NCBI RefSeq assembly: GCF_000730605.1
Contig: NZ_BBIS01000008.1
Span: forward strand, 124,001-188,000
Direction of reading: 5' to 3'
Origin: Pseudomonas monteilii NBRC 103158 = DSM 14164
GTDB taxonomy: Bacteria; Pseudomonadota; Gammaproteobacteria; Pseudomonadales; Pseudomonadaceae
Length of the DNA stretch: 64,000 bases
Shown piece after piece: positions 43,443 through 51,973 of this stretch (its first letter is position 1; each line of letters opens with the position of its first letter). A program made the position numbers and the translations under genes. The notes below the pieces were generated by a model. The model saw only the letters and a list, made by a program, of their open reading frames with translations. It had not been told where the DNA came from and made no database searches.

Positions 43443-43627
43443 AACAGGTTGTACGCCATTGGCGTAGCTGCTGGTTGTCCAGCGCCACGGAGAAGGATTG
43501 CCCGGCCGTATTCAGGATCGGGTCAGCGAGGCTAGCGAATCCGCTCCTCACTGGGCGATCATCCTTTTCCGGGGGGCGGGTAGTCCTTTTCTCTGTAGGG
43601 GCCGAATGGGTTGCGAAAGCGTTCTGT

Positions 43628-45334
43628 TCAGCCTTCTCCGGTAATGAGCGTGCTGCGCTTGCGGTTACGCCACACCCGATACGCCCGAATCCCCGCCCGC
43701 ACCGAGCCGAACAGCAGTTTGTCTTCCATTTCCCGTGCCATCCCCGAGCGCACCAGCATGCGCAGGAAGGTGCCCCGGGCGCGGGCGATGGCAAAGAAGA
43801 TGCCTTGCGCGGCCAGGGTGTCGCGCACTTCACGCAGGGCGGCGATACCGCTGACGTCGATGCTGGTGACGGCTTCGGCATCGAACAGCACGGCCTTGGG
43901 CTGGTCCTGGCTCTGCACCGCTTCGAGCAGGCGCATCTTGAAGTAGTCGGCGTTGAAGAACAGGATCGCGTCGTCGAAGCGGTACACCACCAGGCCCGGC
44001 ACGGTGCGGGCGTCCTTGAATTTGCGGATGTCGACCTGGCCTTCGGTGCCCGGCAGCCAGCCAAGCACAGCGTCGGTGGGTTGGTAGATGCTGTAGAGCA
44101 GGCGCAGGATCGCCAGGGTCACAGCAAACACGATGCCGGGCAGCACGCCCAGGCCCAGCACGCCCGCCGTGGTCAGCAGGCAGAGCCAGAACTCGAAGCG
44201 GCTCAGGCGGCGGATGAGCCCCAGCGACTTGATGTCGATCAGCCCCCAGCCGGCCATCAGTAGCACGGCGCCCAATGCAGCCTGCGGGATCCACGCCATC
44301 GGCGCGGTGAAGAACAACAGGATCAGGGCAATGACCAGCGCGGCGACGATGCCCACCAGCTGGCTCTTGCCACCCACCATGTCATTGACGGCGGTGCGCG
44401 AGTCGGCGCCGCTGATGGCAAAGCCCTGGGATACCCCGGCCGCCAGGTTGCTCACGCCCAAGGCGACGAATTCGTGGTTGGCGTTGATCGCGTAGCCGTG
44501 GCGGGCGGCAAAGCTGCGTGCGGTGAGCATGGCGCTGCAGAAGCTGACGGTGGCGATACCCAGGGCGTCGCGCAGCAGGCTCTTCATTTCCGCCAGGTTG
44601 CTGTGCGGCCAGGCCAGCTGCGGGATGCCGGCCGGCACCGGGCCGAGGATGGCGACGCCGAAGCGGTCGAGGCCAAACAGGCCGACCAGCAACATGAACA
44701 GTGCCACCACGGTCAGTGCGGCGGGCAGGCGTGGGAAACGCCGTGGTAGCCAGATCAGCAGGCCCAGAGCGGCTAGGCCGATGAACAACGTGATCCAGTG
44801 GATCTCACCCAGGCGCTGGAAAAAGTTGATCAGGCTGAGGATAAAACCGTCGCCTTCGATCTTGAACCCCACCACCTTGGACAGCTGCCCGGCGATCAGG
44901 CTCAGGCCGATGCCGTTGAGGTAGCCGATGAGGATCGGCCGCGAGAAGAAGCTGGCGATGAACCCGGCCCGTGCCAGGCCGGCAGCGATCAGCATTACCC
45001 CCACCAGCACGGTGACGATCACCGACAGTTCGGCAATGCGCTGCGGGTCGCCCATGGCCAGCGGCGCCACGGCACCGGCGATCATCGCGCAGGTAGCGGC
45101 GTCAGGGCCAACCATCAGCTGGCGCGAGCTGCCGATCAGGGCATAGACCATCATTGGCAGCACGCAGGCGTACAGGCCGTACTGTGGCGGCAAACCGACA
45201 ATTTGTGCGTAAGCGATGGCGATGGGTATCTGAATCGCCGCGACCGAGAGGCCTGCCTGCAAATCGGCATGGAACCATTCGCGGCGGTAGTGCAGCAGGT
45301 TGGCAAGGCCCGGTAGCCAGCGGGAGAGAAACAT
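43628..45334 (-). CDS. SulP-family anion transporter with STAS domain
   Basis: A 568-residue SLC26/SulP transporter: about 12-14 membrane segments (residues 20-420) starting with GLSVAAIQIPIAIAYAQIVGLPPQYGLYA, the family signature, followed by a cytoplasmic STAS domain (about 440-550; VVYRFDDAILFFNADYF, AVTSIDVSGIAALREV). Substrates in the family include sulfate, bicarbonate and C4-dicarboxylates, and the sequence does not decide. It is monocistronic with the tRNA-Gly gene upstream on the same strand. Confidence 0.88.
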   Translation of the reverse strand: MFLSRWLPGLANLLHYRREWFHADLQAGLSVAAIQIPIAIAYAQIVGLPPQYGLYACVLPMMVYALIGSSRQLMVGPDAATCAMIAGAVAPLAMGDPQRIAELSVIVTVLVGVMLIAAGLARAGFIASFFSRPILIGYLNGIGLSLIAGQLSKVVGFKIEGDGFILSLINFFQRLGEIHWITLFIGLAALGLLIWLPRRFPRLPAALTVVALFMLLVGLFGLDRFGVAILGPVPAGIPQLAWPHSNLAEMKSLLRDALGIATVSFCSAMLTARSFAARHGYAINANHEFVALGVSNLAAGVSQGFAISGADSRTAVNDMVGGKSQLVGIVAALVIALILLFFTAPMAWIPQAALGAVLLMAGWGLIDIKSLGLIRRLSRFEFWLCLLTTAGVLGLGVLPGIVFAVTLAILRLLYSIYQPTDAVLGWLPGTEGQVDIRKFKDARTVPGLVVYRFDDAILFFNADYFKMRLLEAVQSQDQPKAVLFDAEAVTSIDVSGIAALREVRDTLAAQGIFFAIARARGTFLRMLVRSGMAREMEDKLLFGSVRAGIRAYRVWRNRKRSTLITGEG

Positions 45335-45433
45335 GCGTCGTCCTTTCGAAATGCTTCACGTAACCATCTACGCATTGAAGCGGATCGGCAGGCAATTGGC
45401 CATGGGCCAGATCAAACCGGGAGGGCAGAAACG

Positions 45434-45458
45434 AAAAAAGGAGCCGAGGCCCCTTTTG
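45434..45458 (-). terminator. Terminator of the tRNA-Gly transcript
   Basis: On the minus strand AAAAGGGGCC, TCG, GGCTCCTTTTTT forms a hairpin with a T run about 40 bases after the tRNA 3' end. Confidence 0.85.
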
Positions 45459-45499
45459 ACAGCGATGACGTTGCTGGAACGCCATGCGGTGATGCAATG

Positions 45500-45573
45500 T
45501 GGAGCGGGTAGAGGGAATCGAACCCTCAACTAAAGCTTGGGAAGCTTTCGTTTTACCACTAAACTATACCCGC
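45500..45573 (-). tRNA. tRNA-Gly (CCC)
   Basis: The minus strand folds as a complete cloverleaf of 74 nt: acceptor GCGGGTA / TACCCGC, D-arm TAGTTTAGTGGTAAAAC, anticodon stem AAAGC / GCTTT with loop TTCCCAA (anticodon CCC), T-arm GAGGGTTCGATTCCCTC, discriminator T and encoded CCA. Confidence 0.96.
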
Positions 45574-45683
45574 GTCTGCGCAGCACTTTTTACCAGAACC
45601 CTCCACGAATTAGAAGCCCAAGTTATAAAAAAGCTTGTCGGCACCCTATAGCCCGCGGGATCAGCCACAAGGCGCCGATGCGC

Positions 45684-46580
45684 TCAAATGGCCAATGCAT
45701 GCTGCCCCTGCTGCCCTTGTTGAACAGGCTGGTAGCGGTGACGCGTTTCACGCACGGTCGGCTTGAGGAAACCGAGCAGGACGCTGCGGGTGTCTTCACA
45801 GGCCGTTTTGTTCTCCATGTCCAGGAAGTGGCCAGCGTCACGAATCACGCTGAAATGGCTCTTGCCCACATGCTTGCCGAACTGCCGGGCATCTTCGACC
45901 GTGGTGTACTCGTCGCGGTCGCCGTTGACGAACAGCACAGGGATGTCGATATTGCGCGCACCCTCCAGCGCCCGGTCCAGGTCGCGATGCAGCACCTCGT
46001 TGATGTGGAAGTGCATCTGCGCGTACTCGTGGCTGTCCAGGCTGCTGACGTGGCGGTAGTTGAAGCGCTTGAACAGTGATGGCAGATGCTTGCCGATGGT
46101 GTCGTTGACCAGGTTGCCGACTTGGTAGCGATCGCAGGCGGCCAGGTACTGGCAGCCACGGTCCAGGTAGTCGCGCATCGGTTCGTTGATCACCGGCGAG
46201 AAGGAACTCACGACGGCCTTCTTCACGCACCGCGGCTGGTGCGCCAGCGCCAGCAGGGTACTTGCGCCACCCCATGAGAACGACATCACATGGTCGGCCT
46301 GGAAGTGCTCGATCAGCTCAAGGAGAATATGCGCCTCGGTCTCCTTGCTGATAAACCGTTCCTGGCGGTTGTGTGGCTTGGACTTGCCGGCATACGGCTG
46401 GTCGAACAGCACTACGTTGAACTGCGGGTGCAGGTTACGTACCGTTTGGGCGAACGAGGCCGTGGTGGCCAGCGAACCATTGATCATGATGATCGTATTC
46501 TCGGCCGCTTCCGCGCGATAGAACTCCGTGTAAACCCGATACTGACCTTGGATATCAAGTACAGCGATTTCTGGCCTCAT
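45684..46580 (-). CDS. phaG: PhaG, (R)-3-hydroxyacyl-ACP:CoA transacylase / thioesterase
   Basis: Links fatty acid synthesis to medium-chain-length polyhydroxyalkanoate synthesis by releasing 3-hydroxyacyl groups from ACP for conversion to CoA thioesters. It is a 298-residue alpha/beta hydrolase; the known P. putida PhaG has 295 and is nearly identical as I recall. The reported catalytic residues D60 (VLFDQPY), S102 (FSWGGAS) and H251 (DAGHFLD) fall at the same positions. The extra three residues come from a repeated GQQ in the C-terminal tail (VQQGQQGQHALAI). CAGGAG precedes the ATG. As in other pseudomonads, it is far from the phaC cluster. Confidence 0.95.
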   Translation of the reverse strand: MRPEIAVLDIQGQYRVYTEFYRAEAAENTIIMINGSLATTASFAQTVRNLHPQFNVVLFDQPYAGKSKPHNRQERFISKETEAHILLELIEHFQADHVMSFSWGGASTLLALAHQPRCVKKAVVSSFSPVINEPMRDYLDRGCQYLAACDRYQVGNLVNDTIGKHLPSLFKRFNYRHVSSLDSHEYAQMHFHINEVLHRDLDRALEGARNIDIPVLFVNGDRDEYTTVEDARQFGKHVGKSHFSVIRDAGHFLDMENKTACEDTRSVLLGFLKPTVRETRHRYQPVQQGQQGQHALAI

Positions 46581-46925
46581 GTCATCGACTCCTGGCGCAA
46601 AAAGGGTATTCGCGTCACCTAGGGTGCACGTTCTTTATGACAGGTAGGCATTCGCCTGAAGAGTAACCGGGGGGCCCTGTGTCGATCCTTGGCACATGCG
46701 TCGACGGTATTGTTTTTGGCGGGCAATTTGCCGTGCCCCAAGGCATCAAGGCCCTGGGTGGCCGGCAAAAGGCGTCTTCGACTGCGGGCGTGACTTGTTA
46801 GTCACATGCAGACTGACGATTTGGATTCAAGCAGTGGGCCGGGGATCCTGCAAGTGCCGTTCGGGAGAATTTGTGACTTTTGTCGCTGACCGGTCGTATG
46901 ACCACCTTGGGCCAGAACGGGCAGT
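46581..46925. promoter_or_regulatory. phaG upstream region
   Basis: The 345 bases between phaG and the pseudouridine synthase must hold the phaG promoter, known to respond to carbon source and nitrogen supply. I see the palindrome GGGGGGCCC-type core near 46668-46677 and a sal-site-like GTCGAC near 46699, but no convincing -35/-10 or sigma-54 element. No terminator for either gene is obvious. Confidence 0.4.
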
Positions 46926-47618
46926 CTAGACAGTGGCGATTTCATCCGCCGTCAGCTCGCGAAACGCCCCCGGAGCCAAATCAGGATCCAGGCGAATCGC
47001 GCCCATGCTTTCCCGGTGCAACCCCACCACCTTGTTGTCGAAGAACCCGAACATGCGTTTGACCTGGTGATAGCGCCCTTCGACGATCGCCAGCCGCGCC
47101 TGGCGCGGGCCGAGGATGTCCAGCTGGGCGGGCAGGGTGGTGAGGTCTTCAAAGGCGAAGTAGAAACCCTCACGGAACTTGGCCTCATAGTGCTCGCCAA
47201 TCTCGTCCTCGGTGTCCACCAGGTAGTGCTTGGGCAGCTTGGTGGCAGGTTGGGTCAGGCGCCGTGACCATTGGCCATCGTTGGTCAGGATCATCAACCC
47301 GGTGGTGTTGAAGTCCAGGCGCCCGGCTATGTGCAGGTCGCCTCGCAATGCTTCGGGCAGCAGGTCGAGCACTGTAGGGTGCTGCGGGTCCTGGGTGGCG
47401 CTGACGCAGCCCGTGGGTTTGTGCAGCATCAGGTAGCGCGCCGGTCGGCCAGCCTGCAGCACCTGGTCGTCCAGTTCCACGCAGCTGAATTCGCGTACCT
47501 CGGTCAGCGGGTCGCTGACCACCTGCCCATCTACCCGCACACGACGTTGTACCAGCATCAGGCGGGTTTGTTGGCGGTTGAGGCTGGGCAGGTTGGCAAG
47601 GAAGCGGTCGAGGCGCAT
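46926..47618 (-). CDS. RsuA-family 16S rRNA pseudouridine synthase
   Basis: A 230-residue RsuA/RluB/E/F-family enzyme: an N-terminal S4 RNA-binding domain (MRLDRFLANLPSLNRQQTRL, residues 1-60) and the catalytic domain with GRLDFNTTGLMILTNDG, where D102 is the catalytic aspartate. Family members modify U516 of 16S rRNA, or 23S positions. It is the third gene of a unit with the diguanylate cyclase and CWC protein, 9 bases after the latter. Confidence 0.86.
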   Translation of the reverse strand: MRLDRFLANLPSLNRQQTRLMLVQRRVRVDGQVVSDPLTEVREFSCVELDDQVLQAGRPARYLMLHKPTGCVSATQDPQHPTVLDLLPEALRGDLHIAGRLDFNTTGLMILTNDGQWSRRLTQPATKLPKHYLVDTEDEIGEHYEAKFREGFYFAFEDLTTLPAQLDILGPRQARLAIVEGRYHQVKRMFGFFDNKVVGLHRESMGAIRLDPDLAPGAFRELTADEIATV

Positions 47619-47627
47619 TTCAACAGG

Positions 47628-47840
47628 TCAGTGAGAAGTGGTTGATCGAAGTTGTTCTTCAACGACCGCGCAGCGTGGGCACAGGCAGGCTTTGTCACGT
47701 AATTCGGCGGGCAGGGCCTGGAGCACCGCCGGGTCGATACTCACGCTGTAACACCAGCAGGCCTGGGTGGCGCGGCGTGGGTCGGCCAGGCTGCACTGGT
47801 TGAGGGCACCGCAAGCGGGGCAGTGTTGGCTGTCATTCAT
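47628..47840 (-). CDS. Cysteine-rich CWC family protein
   Basis: A 70-residue protein with CPACGALNQC, CWC and CLCPRC clusters, the pattern of the Cys-rich CWC family, probably binding zinc. The start at 47840 (MNDSQHCPACG) overlaps the end of the diguanylate cyclase gene by 8 bases, and it ends 9 bases before the pseudouridine synthase gene. Such tight packing suggests one message. Role unknown; relatives often lie beside rsuA-like genes. Confidence 0.82.
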   Translation of the reverse strand: MNDSQHCPACGALNQCSLADPRRATQACWCYSVSIDPAVLQALPAELRDKACLCPRCAVVEEQLRSTTSH

Positions 47841-49314
47841 CTTGGGTTTCACTGCAGACGCGGTTACGGCCGGCCTGCTTGGCACGATAGAGCGCTCGGT
47901 CGGCGCGGGTCAGCAGGGCGTGCAGGGTATCTCCCGGTTGCAGGTTGCTCAGGCCGATGCTGGTAGTCAGGCGCAGGGGTTGTTCGTCGTAGCTGAACGT
48001 GAGCTGTTCGGTGCGGCGGCGGATCTTTTCCGCAACCTCGATGGCCTGCCGACCCTCGGCTTCACGCAGCAGCACGATGAACTCCTCGCCGCCCCAGCGG
48101 CAGAGTATATCCGATTGGCGCAGGCTGCCCTGCAGCACATTGGCGAACTGGCGCAGCACTTCGTCGCCTGCCAGGTGGCCGTGGGTGTCATTCAGCGCCT
48201 TGAAGTGGTCCAGGTCGATCAGCAGCGCCACCAGCGGCCCACTGTCGCGCTTGGCTTCGTGCAACGCCTGGGCGGCGAGCAAGTCGAAACTGCGCCGGTT
48301 GGGCAGGCCGGTAAGGCTGTCGAGCGTGGCCAGGGCCTCGGTGCTGGCCTGATGACGGCGCACCATGGCATGCACCAGCGCCAGCACCACCAAGGTGATC
48401 ATCGTGCAGATGGCCAGGTTCAGGTACAGGGAATGGCGAATGCGGTCGAGGGCGCCGGTTTCGCGCTTGTCCACCAACAGGTACCAGTCCAGCTCGGGCA
48501 GGTGACGCACGTTGAGGAAGTGGCTGTGGTTGTCGCTGTCGTGGTACTCGTGGCTGCCTTCGCCGGGTACAAGCTGTTCGGCCAGCACATCGCTCAATTC
48601 GGCGTTGTCGCTCAGTGGCTGGCCGACCCGCAAACCGTGCGGGCCACCTTCGGAACCGGTCAGCAACACTTTGCCTTTGGCATCGACAAACAAGACCGAC
48701 CGCTGGTAGCGGCGCTGGTACTGGTCGATCAGCTTGACCACCGAGGACACACTCAGCCCCACCCCGGCAGCGCCAATGAAGCGGTGCTGGTAGTCGTGCA
48801 CCTGGTAGTTGATGAACACGGTCAGGCTGTCCTGGTTGGCCATGTCGAGGTCGACGTTGATCTCGTAGGGGGCCTTGAGGTTGCGCAGGCGGAAATACCA
48901 GGCATCGCGCCATGTGCCGGCTTGCACCTGCTTGAGCACGCCCTTGGCTTGATAGTAGGTGAGGGTGCGGTCGGAGACGAAGAACGAGGTGAAGGTGTCC
49001 TGCTTGCCCATGACCTCGCCCAGGTAGCGTGTCATGCGCTGGGTGTCCTTTTCGCCCGACAGTACCCAGTCACGCAAAAAAGTATCCTGGGCCATCATCG
49101 AGGCGATCAGCACCGGGCGAATCAGGTCTTTCTGGATTTCCGAGTAGACCGTGTCGGAGGTCAGTGGCAATTCGGTATTGATAATGCCGTCGCGGATGGC
49201 GCTGCGCGAGGAGAAGTAGCTGAGCAGCGAGGTAGCAAGGAAGCCGCAGGCCAGCAGCACCAGCAGGGTAACGATCAGCGAGCGCTGCGAGAACAGAGCG
49301 GAACGTGAGGGCAT
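47833..49314 (-). CDS. Membrane diguanylate cyclase (Cache-GGDEF)
   Basis: A 493-residue inner-membrane protein. Two membrane helices (about 13-35 and 300-320) enclose a periplasmic dCache sensor domain (about 45-285; RTLTYYQAKGVLKQ, GAAGVGLSVSSVVKLI). The C-terminal GGDEF domain has DSLTGLPNRRSFD, the active-site motif GGEEF at 408-412 and an inhibitory-site RxxD (RQSD, 399-402), so it should make cyclic di-GMP and be feedback-controlled. There is no EAL domain. It is the first gene of a three-gene unit. Confidence 0.9.
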   Translation of the reverse strand: MPSRSALFSQRSLIVTLLVLLACGFLATSLLSYFSSRSAIRDGIINTELPLTSDTVYSEIQKDLIRPVLIASMMAQDTFLRDWVLSGEKDTQRMTRYLGEVMGKQDTFTSFFVSDRTLTYYQAKGVLKQVQAGTWRDAWYFRLRNLKAPYEINVDLDMANQDSLTVFINYQVHDYQHRFIGAAGVGLSVSSVVKLIDQYQRRYQRSVLFVDAKGKVLLTGSEGGPHGLRVGQPLSDNAELSDVLAEQLVPGEGSHEYHDSDNHSHFLNVRHLPELDWYLLVDKRETGALDRIRHSLYLNLAICTMITLVVLALVHAMVRRHQASTEALATLDSLTGLPNRRSFDLLAAQALHEAKRDSGPLVALLIDLDHFKALNDTHGHLAGDEVLRQFANVLQGSLRQSDILCRWGGEEFIVLLREAEGRQAIEVAEKIRRRTEQLTFSYDEQPLRLTTSIGLSNLQPGDTLHALLTRADRALYRAKQAGRNRVCSETQDE

Positions 49315-49526
49315 GATCTTCCCATGATGTGTGCCGAGCCGCCCATTCTAGTGAGATGACCGATAAATGACTGCAAGTTTTTAGGGGCTATCGCACCTGT
49401 ATCAAATTGTTGCAGAAATGGCACTGCACCTCGGCGTCGCTGTCTTATTCGGTGTCGATGAACGCATCACGCATCGATGCTCGCCAGCGCCGCTGTTCGG
49501 GCACTCCAGCGGTCCAGGAGGCCGCC

Positions 49527-49976
49527 ATGTCCTATCGAATCCTGTTGATCGCCCTGCTGGGGCTGATGACTTCCGCCTGCGCCCCGTACTACGAGAGCGG
49601 GGGCTATTACCGTTCGGACTACTACTCCACCGACCGTTACGTCTCGCCGGGCTATTACCGTTATGACCGCTATTACGTCACGCCGCAACCGCGCTATTAC
49701 TACCAGCCGGCGCCACGCTATTACTACCGGCCAGCCCCCGCGCCACAATACCGGCCGTATCCGCAGCCGGGGATGAACCGTTGGCATGGCAACCCCCGCT
49801 ACGACTATGGCAATCGCCAACGGCAAGACTACAGGCAAGACCGGGATCGCCATGATTATCGTGATGGCAGTCAGCGCTACCAGCGTGGCGATTCGCATTC
49901 CAATAGGCAGGGGAATGGTGGCGGGCGTTGGGATGGCCAGCGTGGCCAGGGGCAAGGAGGCAACTGGCGGCGGTAA
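49527..49976 (+). CDS. Tyr/Arg-rich lipoprotein (low complexity)
   Basis: A 149-residue protein with a perfect AGGAGG ribosome binding site. A signal peptide with lipobox TSAC puts the lipidated cysteine at residue 18 (MSYRILLIALLGLMTSAC). The rest is low complexity: a first half of YY/YYY clusters with Pro and Arg (RYYYQPAPRYYYRPAPAPQY) and a second half rich in Arg, Asp, Gln and Gly (RQDYRQDRDRHDYRDG), ending GQGGNWRR. It looks disordered and sticky and probably faces the periplasm or cell surface. Similar short lipoproteins are common in Pseudomonas but uncharacterised. Confidence 0.75.
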   Translation: MSYRILLIALLGLMTSACAPYYESGGYYRSDYYSTDRYVSPGYYRYDRYYVTPQPRYYYQPAPRYYYRPAPAPQYRPYPQPGMNRWHGNPRYDYGNRQRQDYRQDRDRHDYRDGSQRYQRGDSHSNRQGNGGGRWDGQRGQGQGGNWRR

Positions 49977-49990
49977 GGTGAAGTGAAGCG

Positions 49991-50007
49991 GGGGCGCTTT
50001 GCGCCCC
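49991..50007. terminator. Hairpin between convergent lipoprotein and hydrolase genes
   Basis: GGGGCGC-TTT-GCGCCCC is a perfect 7-bp stem 15 bases after the lipoprotein stop. Neither strand has a T run. It may act as a weak bidirectional terminator. Confidence 0.45.
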
Positions 50008-50020
50008 ATCGCCGGCAAGC

Positions 50021-51127
50021 CTAACCCAGATCTGCCAATGGGTGCCGCCCCTCCCACACCTTGGCAAAATGCGCCTCGACCACCGCCGCCGGCACCTGCG
50101 TCACATCGGGCCAGTGCCAGTGCGGCTGGTCGTCCTTGTCCAGCAGGCGGGCGCGTACGCCTTCGCTGAACTCGGGGTGACGGCAACAGTTCAGGCTCAT
50201 GCTGTATTCCATCTGGAACACCTGTGCCAGCGACAGATACCGTGCCCTGCGGGTTTGCTCCCAGACCAGGTGCGCCGTCAGTGGGCAACCCTGATGCAGC
50301 CGTTGGCCGGCATCGGCCAGCAGCGAGTCGTCATGGTGCTTGAGCCCTTCCAGCGCACGCCAGGCCGCCGCCGCATCGGCCACGTCGAGCAACGCATCGA
50401 TCACCTGCCGCCTTGGCAACCACTGGGCCTCGGGCAACTCGGCACAGGCGCGGCGCTGTTCGGCCTTGAGCAGGCTGTTCAGCTGCAGGGCGGTCTGCTC
50501 TTGCCAGTTCAACTGCAGCAGTTCTTCGATCAATGCCTCCTGCTGGTACTCGCCCAGTAAGCGGTCGGCCAGGCCCAGGTCAAGGGCATCGCGGGCGTTG
50601 ATCGGTGCCCCCGTCAGCCCCAGGAACAACCCCAGCTTGCCCGGCAGCCGTGCCAGAAACCAGCTCGCGCCCACATCCGGGTACAGGCCAATGCTGATTT
50701 CCGGCATGGCCAGCCGGCTGCTGGGTGTGACGATACGCACGTTGGCCCCCTGCAACAGCCCCATGCCGCCACCTAGCACATGCCCATGTCCCCAGCACAG
50801 CAGCGGCTTGGGGTAGGTGTGCAGGGCAAAGTCCAGGCGATATTCGGCGGCGAAGAAGGCGGCAGCCAGGGGCGGCACGCTGCCGGGGTGGTCGCGGCAG
50901 GCTTGTACCAGTGCACGTACATCGCCACCGGCGCAGAAGGCTTTTGCGCCGGTGCCGCGCAGCAGCACGCAGACAACGCCCGGGTCGTGGGCCCAGGCAT
51001 GCAGTTGTTCGCCCAATACTTCGATCATGGGCAGGTTCAGGGCATTGAGTGCCTTGGGTGCATCCAGGGTGGCAATGCCGATGCGGGCGCCATCGGCGCC
51101 GATGAGAACCTCGCAATGAATGGCCAT
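50021..51127 (-). CDS. Enoyl-CoA hydratase/isomerase family protein, 3-hydroxyisobutyryl-CoA hydrolase-like
   Basis: A 368-residue crotonase-superfamily protein. [15 protein letters not shown] forms the first oxyanion-hole segment, [16 protein letters not shown] the second, and [22 protein letters not shown] holds the Glu and Asp typical of 3-hydroxyisobutyryl-CoA hydrolase, as does the long C-terminal region (about 100 residues more than enoyl-CoA hydratases). HIBCH acts in valine breakdown; no valine genes are nearby, so the substrate is inferred from the family. Confidence 0.82.
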   Translation of the reverse strand: MAIHCEVLIGADGARIGIATLDAPKALNALNLPMIEVLGEQLHAWAHDPGVVCVLLRGTGAKAFCAGGDVRALVQACRDHPGSVPPLAAAFFAAEYRLDFALHTYPKPLLCWGHGHVLGGGMGLLQGANVRIVTPSSRLAMPEISIGLYPDVGASWFLARLPGKLGLFLGLTGAPINARDALDLGLADRLLGEYQQEALIEELLQLNWQEQTALQLNSLLKAEQRRACAELPEAQWLPRRQVIDALLDVADAAAAWRALEGLKHHDDSLLADAGQRLHQGCPLTAHLVWEQTRRARYLSLAQVFQMEYSMSLNCCRHPEFSEGVRARLLDKDDQPHWHWPDVTQVPAAVVEAHFAKVWEGRHPLADLG

Positions 51128-51253
51128 GGACTACCTCGCTCAAGTCATCGCACAAGTATGGCCTGCCTGGCCGAACATGCCGGTTGTCGGTTGGATCGTT
51201 TGACAAGCGGGAAGGGCTTACCTAGTGTCGCGCCATTGTTTACGGATTGCCCC

Positions 51254-51946
51254 ATGACTGACGACGATCGCATCAAACTCGAACCCAGCTGGAAGGCTGC
51301 ACTGCGCGCCGAATTCGACCAGCCCTACATGCATCAGCTGCGAGAGTTCCTGCGCAGCGAATATGCCGCCGGCAAGGAGATCTACCCGCCAGGGCCGCTG
51401 ATCTTCAATGCACTCAACTCGACACCGCTGGACCAGGTGAAGGTGGTCATCCTTGGCCAGGACCCTTACCACGGGCCGGGCCAGGCGCATGGTCTGTGTT
51501 TCTCGGTGCAACCGGGCGTGGCCACGCCGCCGTCGCTGGTCAACATCTACAAGGAACTGCAGCGCGATCTGAACATCCCGATTGCCAGCCATGGCTACCT
51601 GCAAAGCTGGGCCGAGCAGGGTGTATTGCTGCTGAACACGACCATGACCGTGGAGCGAGCCAATGCGGCATCGCACGCCAAGAAGGGGTGGGAGTTCTTT
51701 ACCGACCGGGTTATCCAGGTAGTCAGTGAGCAGTGCCCGAACGTGGTGTTCCTGCTGTGGGGTTCGCATGCGCAGAGCAAACAGAAGCTGATCGATGGAA
51801 CCAAGCACCTGGTGCTGAAGTCGGTGCATCCGTCGCCACTGTCGGCTTACCGTGGTTTCTTGGGGTGCGGGCATTTCAGCCGGACCAACAGCTTCCTTGA
51901 GCAGCGTGGCATGGCGCCGATCAACTGGGCGTTGCCGCCGCTTTGA
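51254..51946 (+). CDS. ung: Uracil-DNA glycosylase
   Basis: Removes uracil from DNA to begin base-excision repair. It is a 230-residue family 1 UDG with the water-activating loop [17 protein letters not shown] (D70), the uracil-binding segment LLLNTTMTV and the minor-groove loop [10 protein letters not shown] (H192). The start at ATG 51254 gives the usual N-terminus. It is divergent from the crotonase-family gene and convergent with the tct operon end. Confidence 0.96.
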   Translation: MTDDDRIKLEPSWKAALRAEFDQPYMHQLREFLRSEYAAGKEIYPPGPLIFNALNSTPLDQVKVVILGQDPYHGPGQAHGLCFSVQPGVATPPSLVNIYKELQRDLNIPIASHGYLQSWAEQGVLLLNTTMTVERANAASHAKKGWEFFTDRVIQVVSEQCPNVVFLLWGSHAQSKQKLIDGTKHLVLKSVHPSPLSAYRGFLGCGHFSRTNSFLEQRGMAPINWALPPL

Positions 51947-51954
51947 GGATTACC

Positions 51955-51973
51955 GGGGCCGTGCAACGGCCCC
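51955..51973. terminator. Hairpin between convergent ung and abrB-like genes
   Basis: GGGGCCG-TGCAA-CGGCCCC forms a 7-bp stem filling the space between the ung stop and the last codon of the abrB-like gene, whose TAG it touches. No clear T run. Confidence 0.5.

Noticed and set aside
43390..44064. Minus-strand 224-codon frame overlapping the sulP end and the toxin remnant
   Set aside because: Most of it is an alternate frame of the STAS domain; the outer part (about 43450-43560) reads smoothly but has no start, motif or ribosome binding site.
45500..45573. tRNA-Gly as an attachment site of an integrated element
   Set aside because: No integrase gene or repeated copy of the tRNA 3' end is seen nearby; flanking genes are ordinary chromosome genes.
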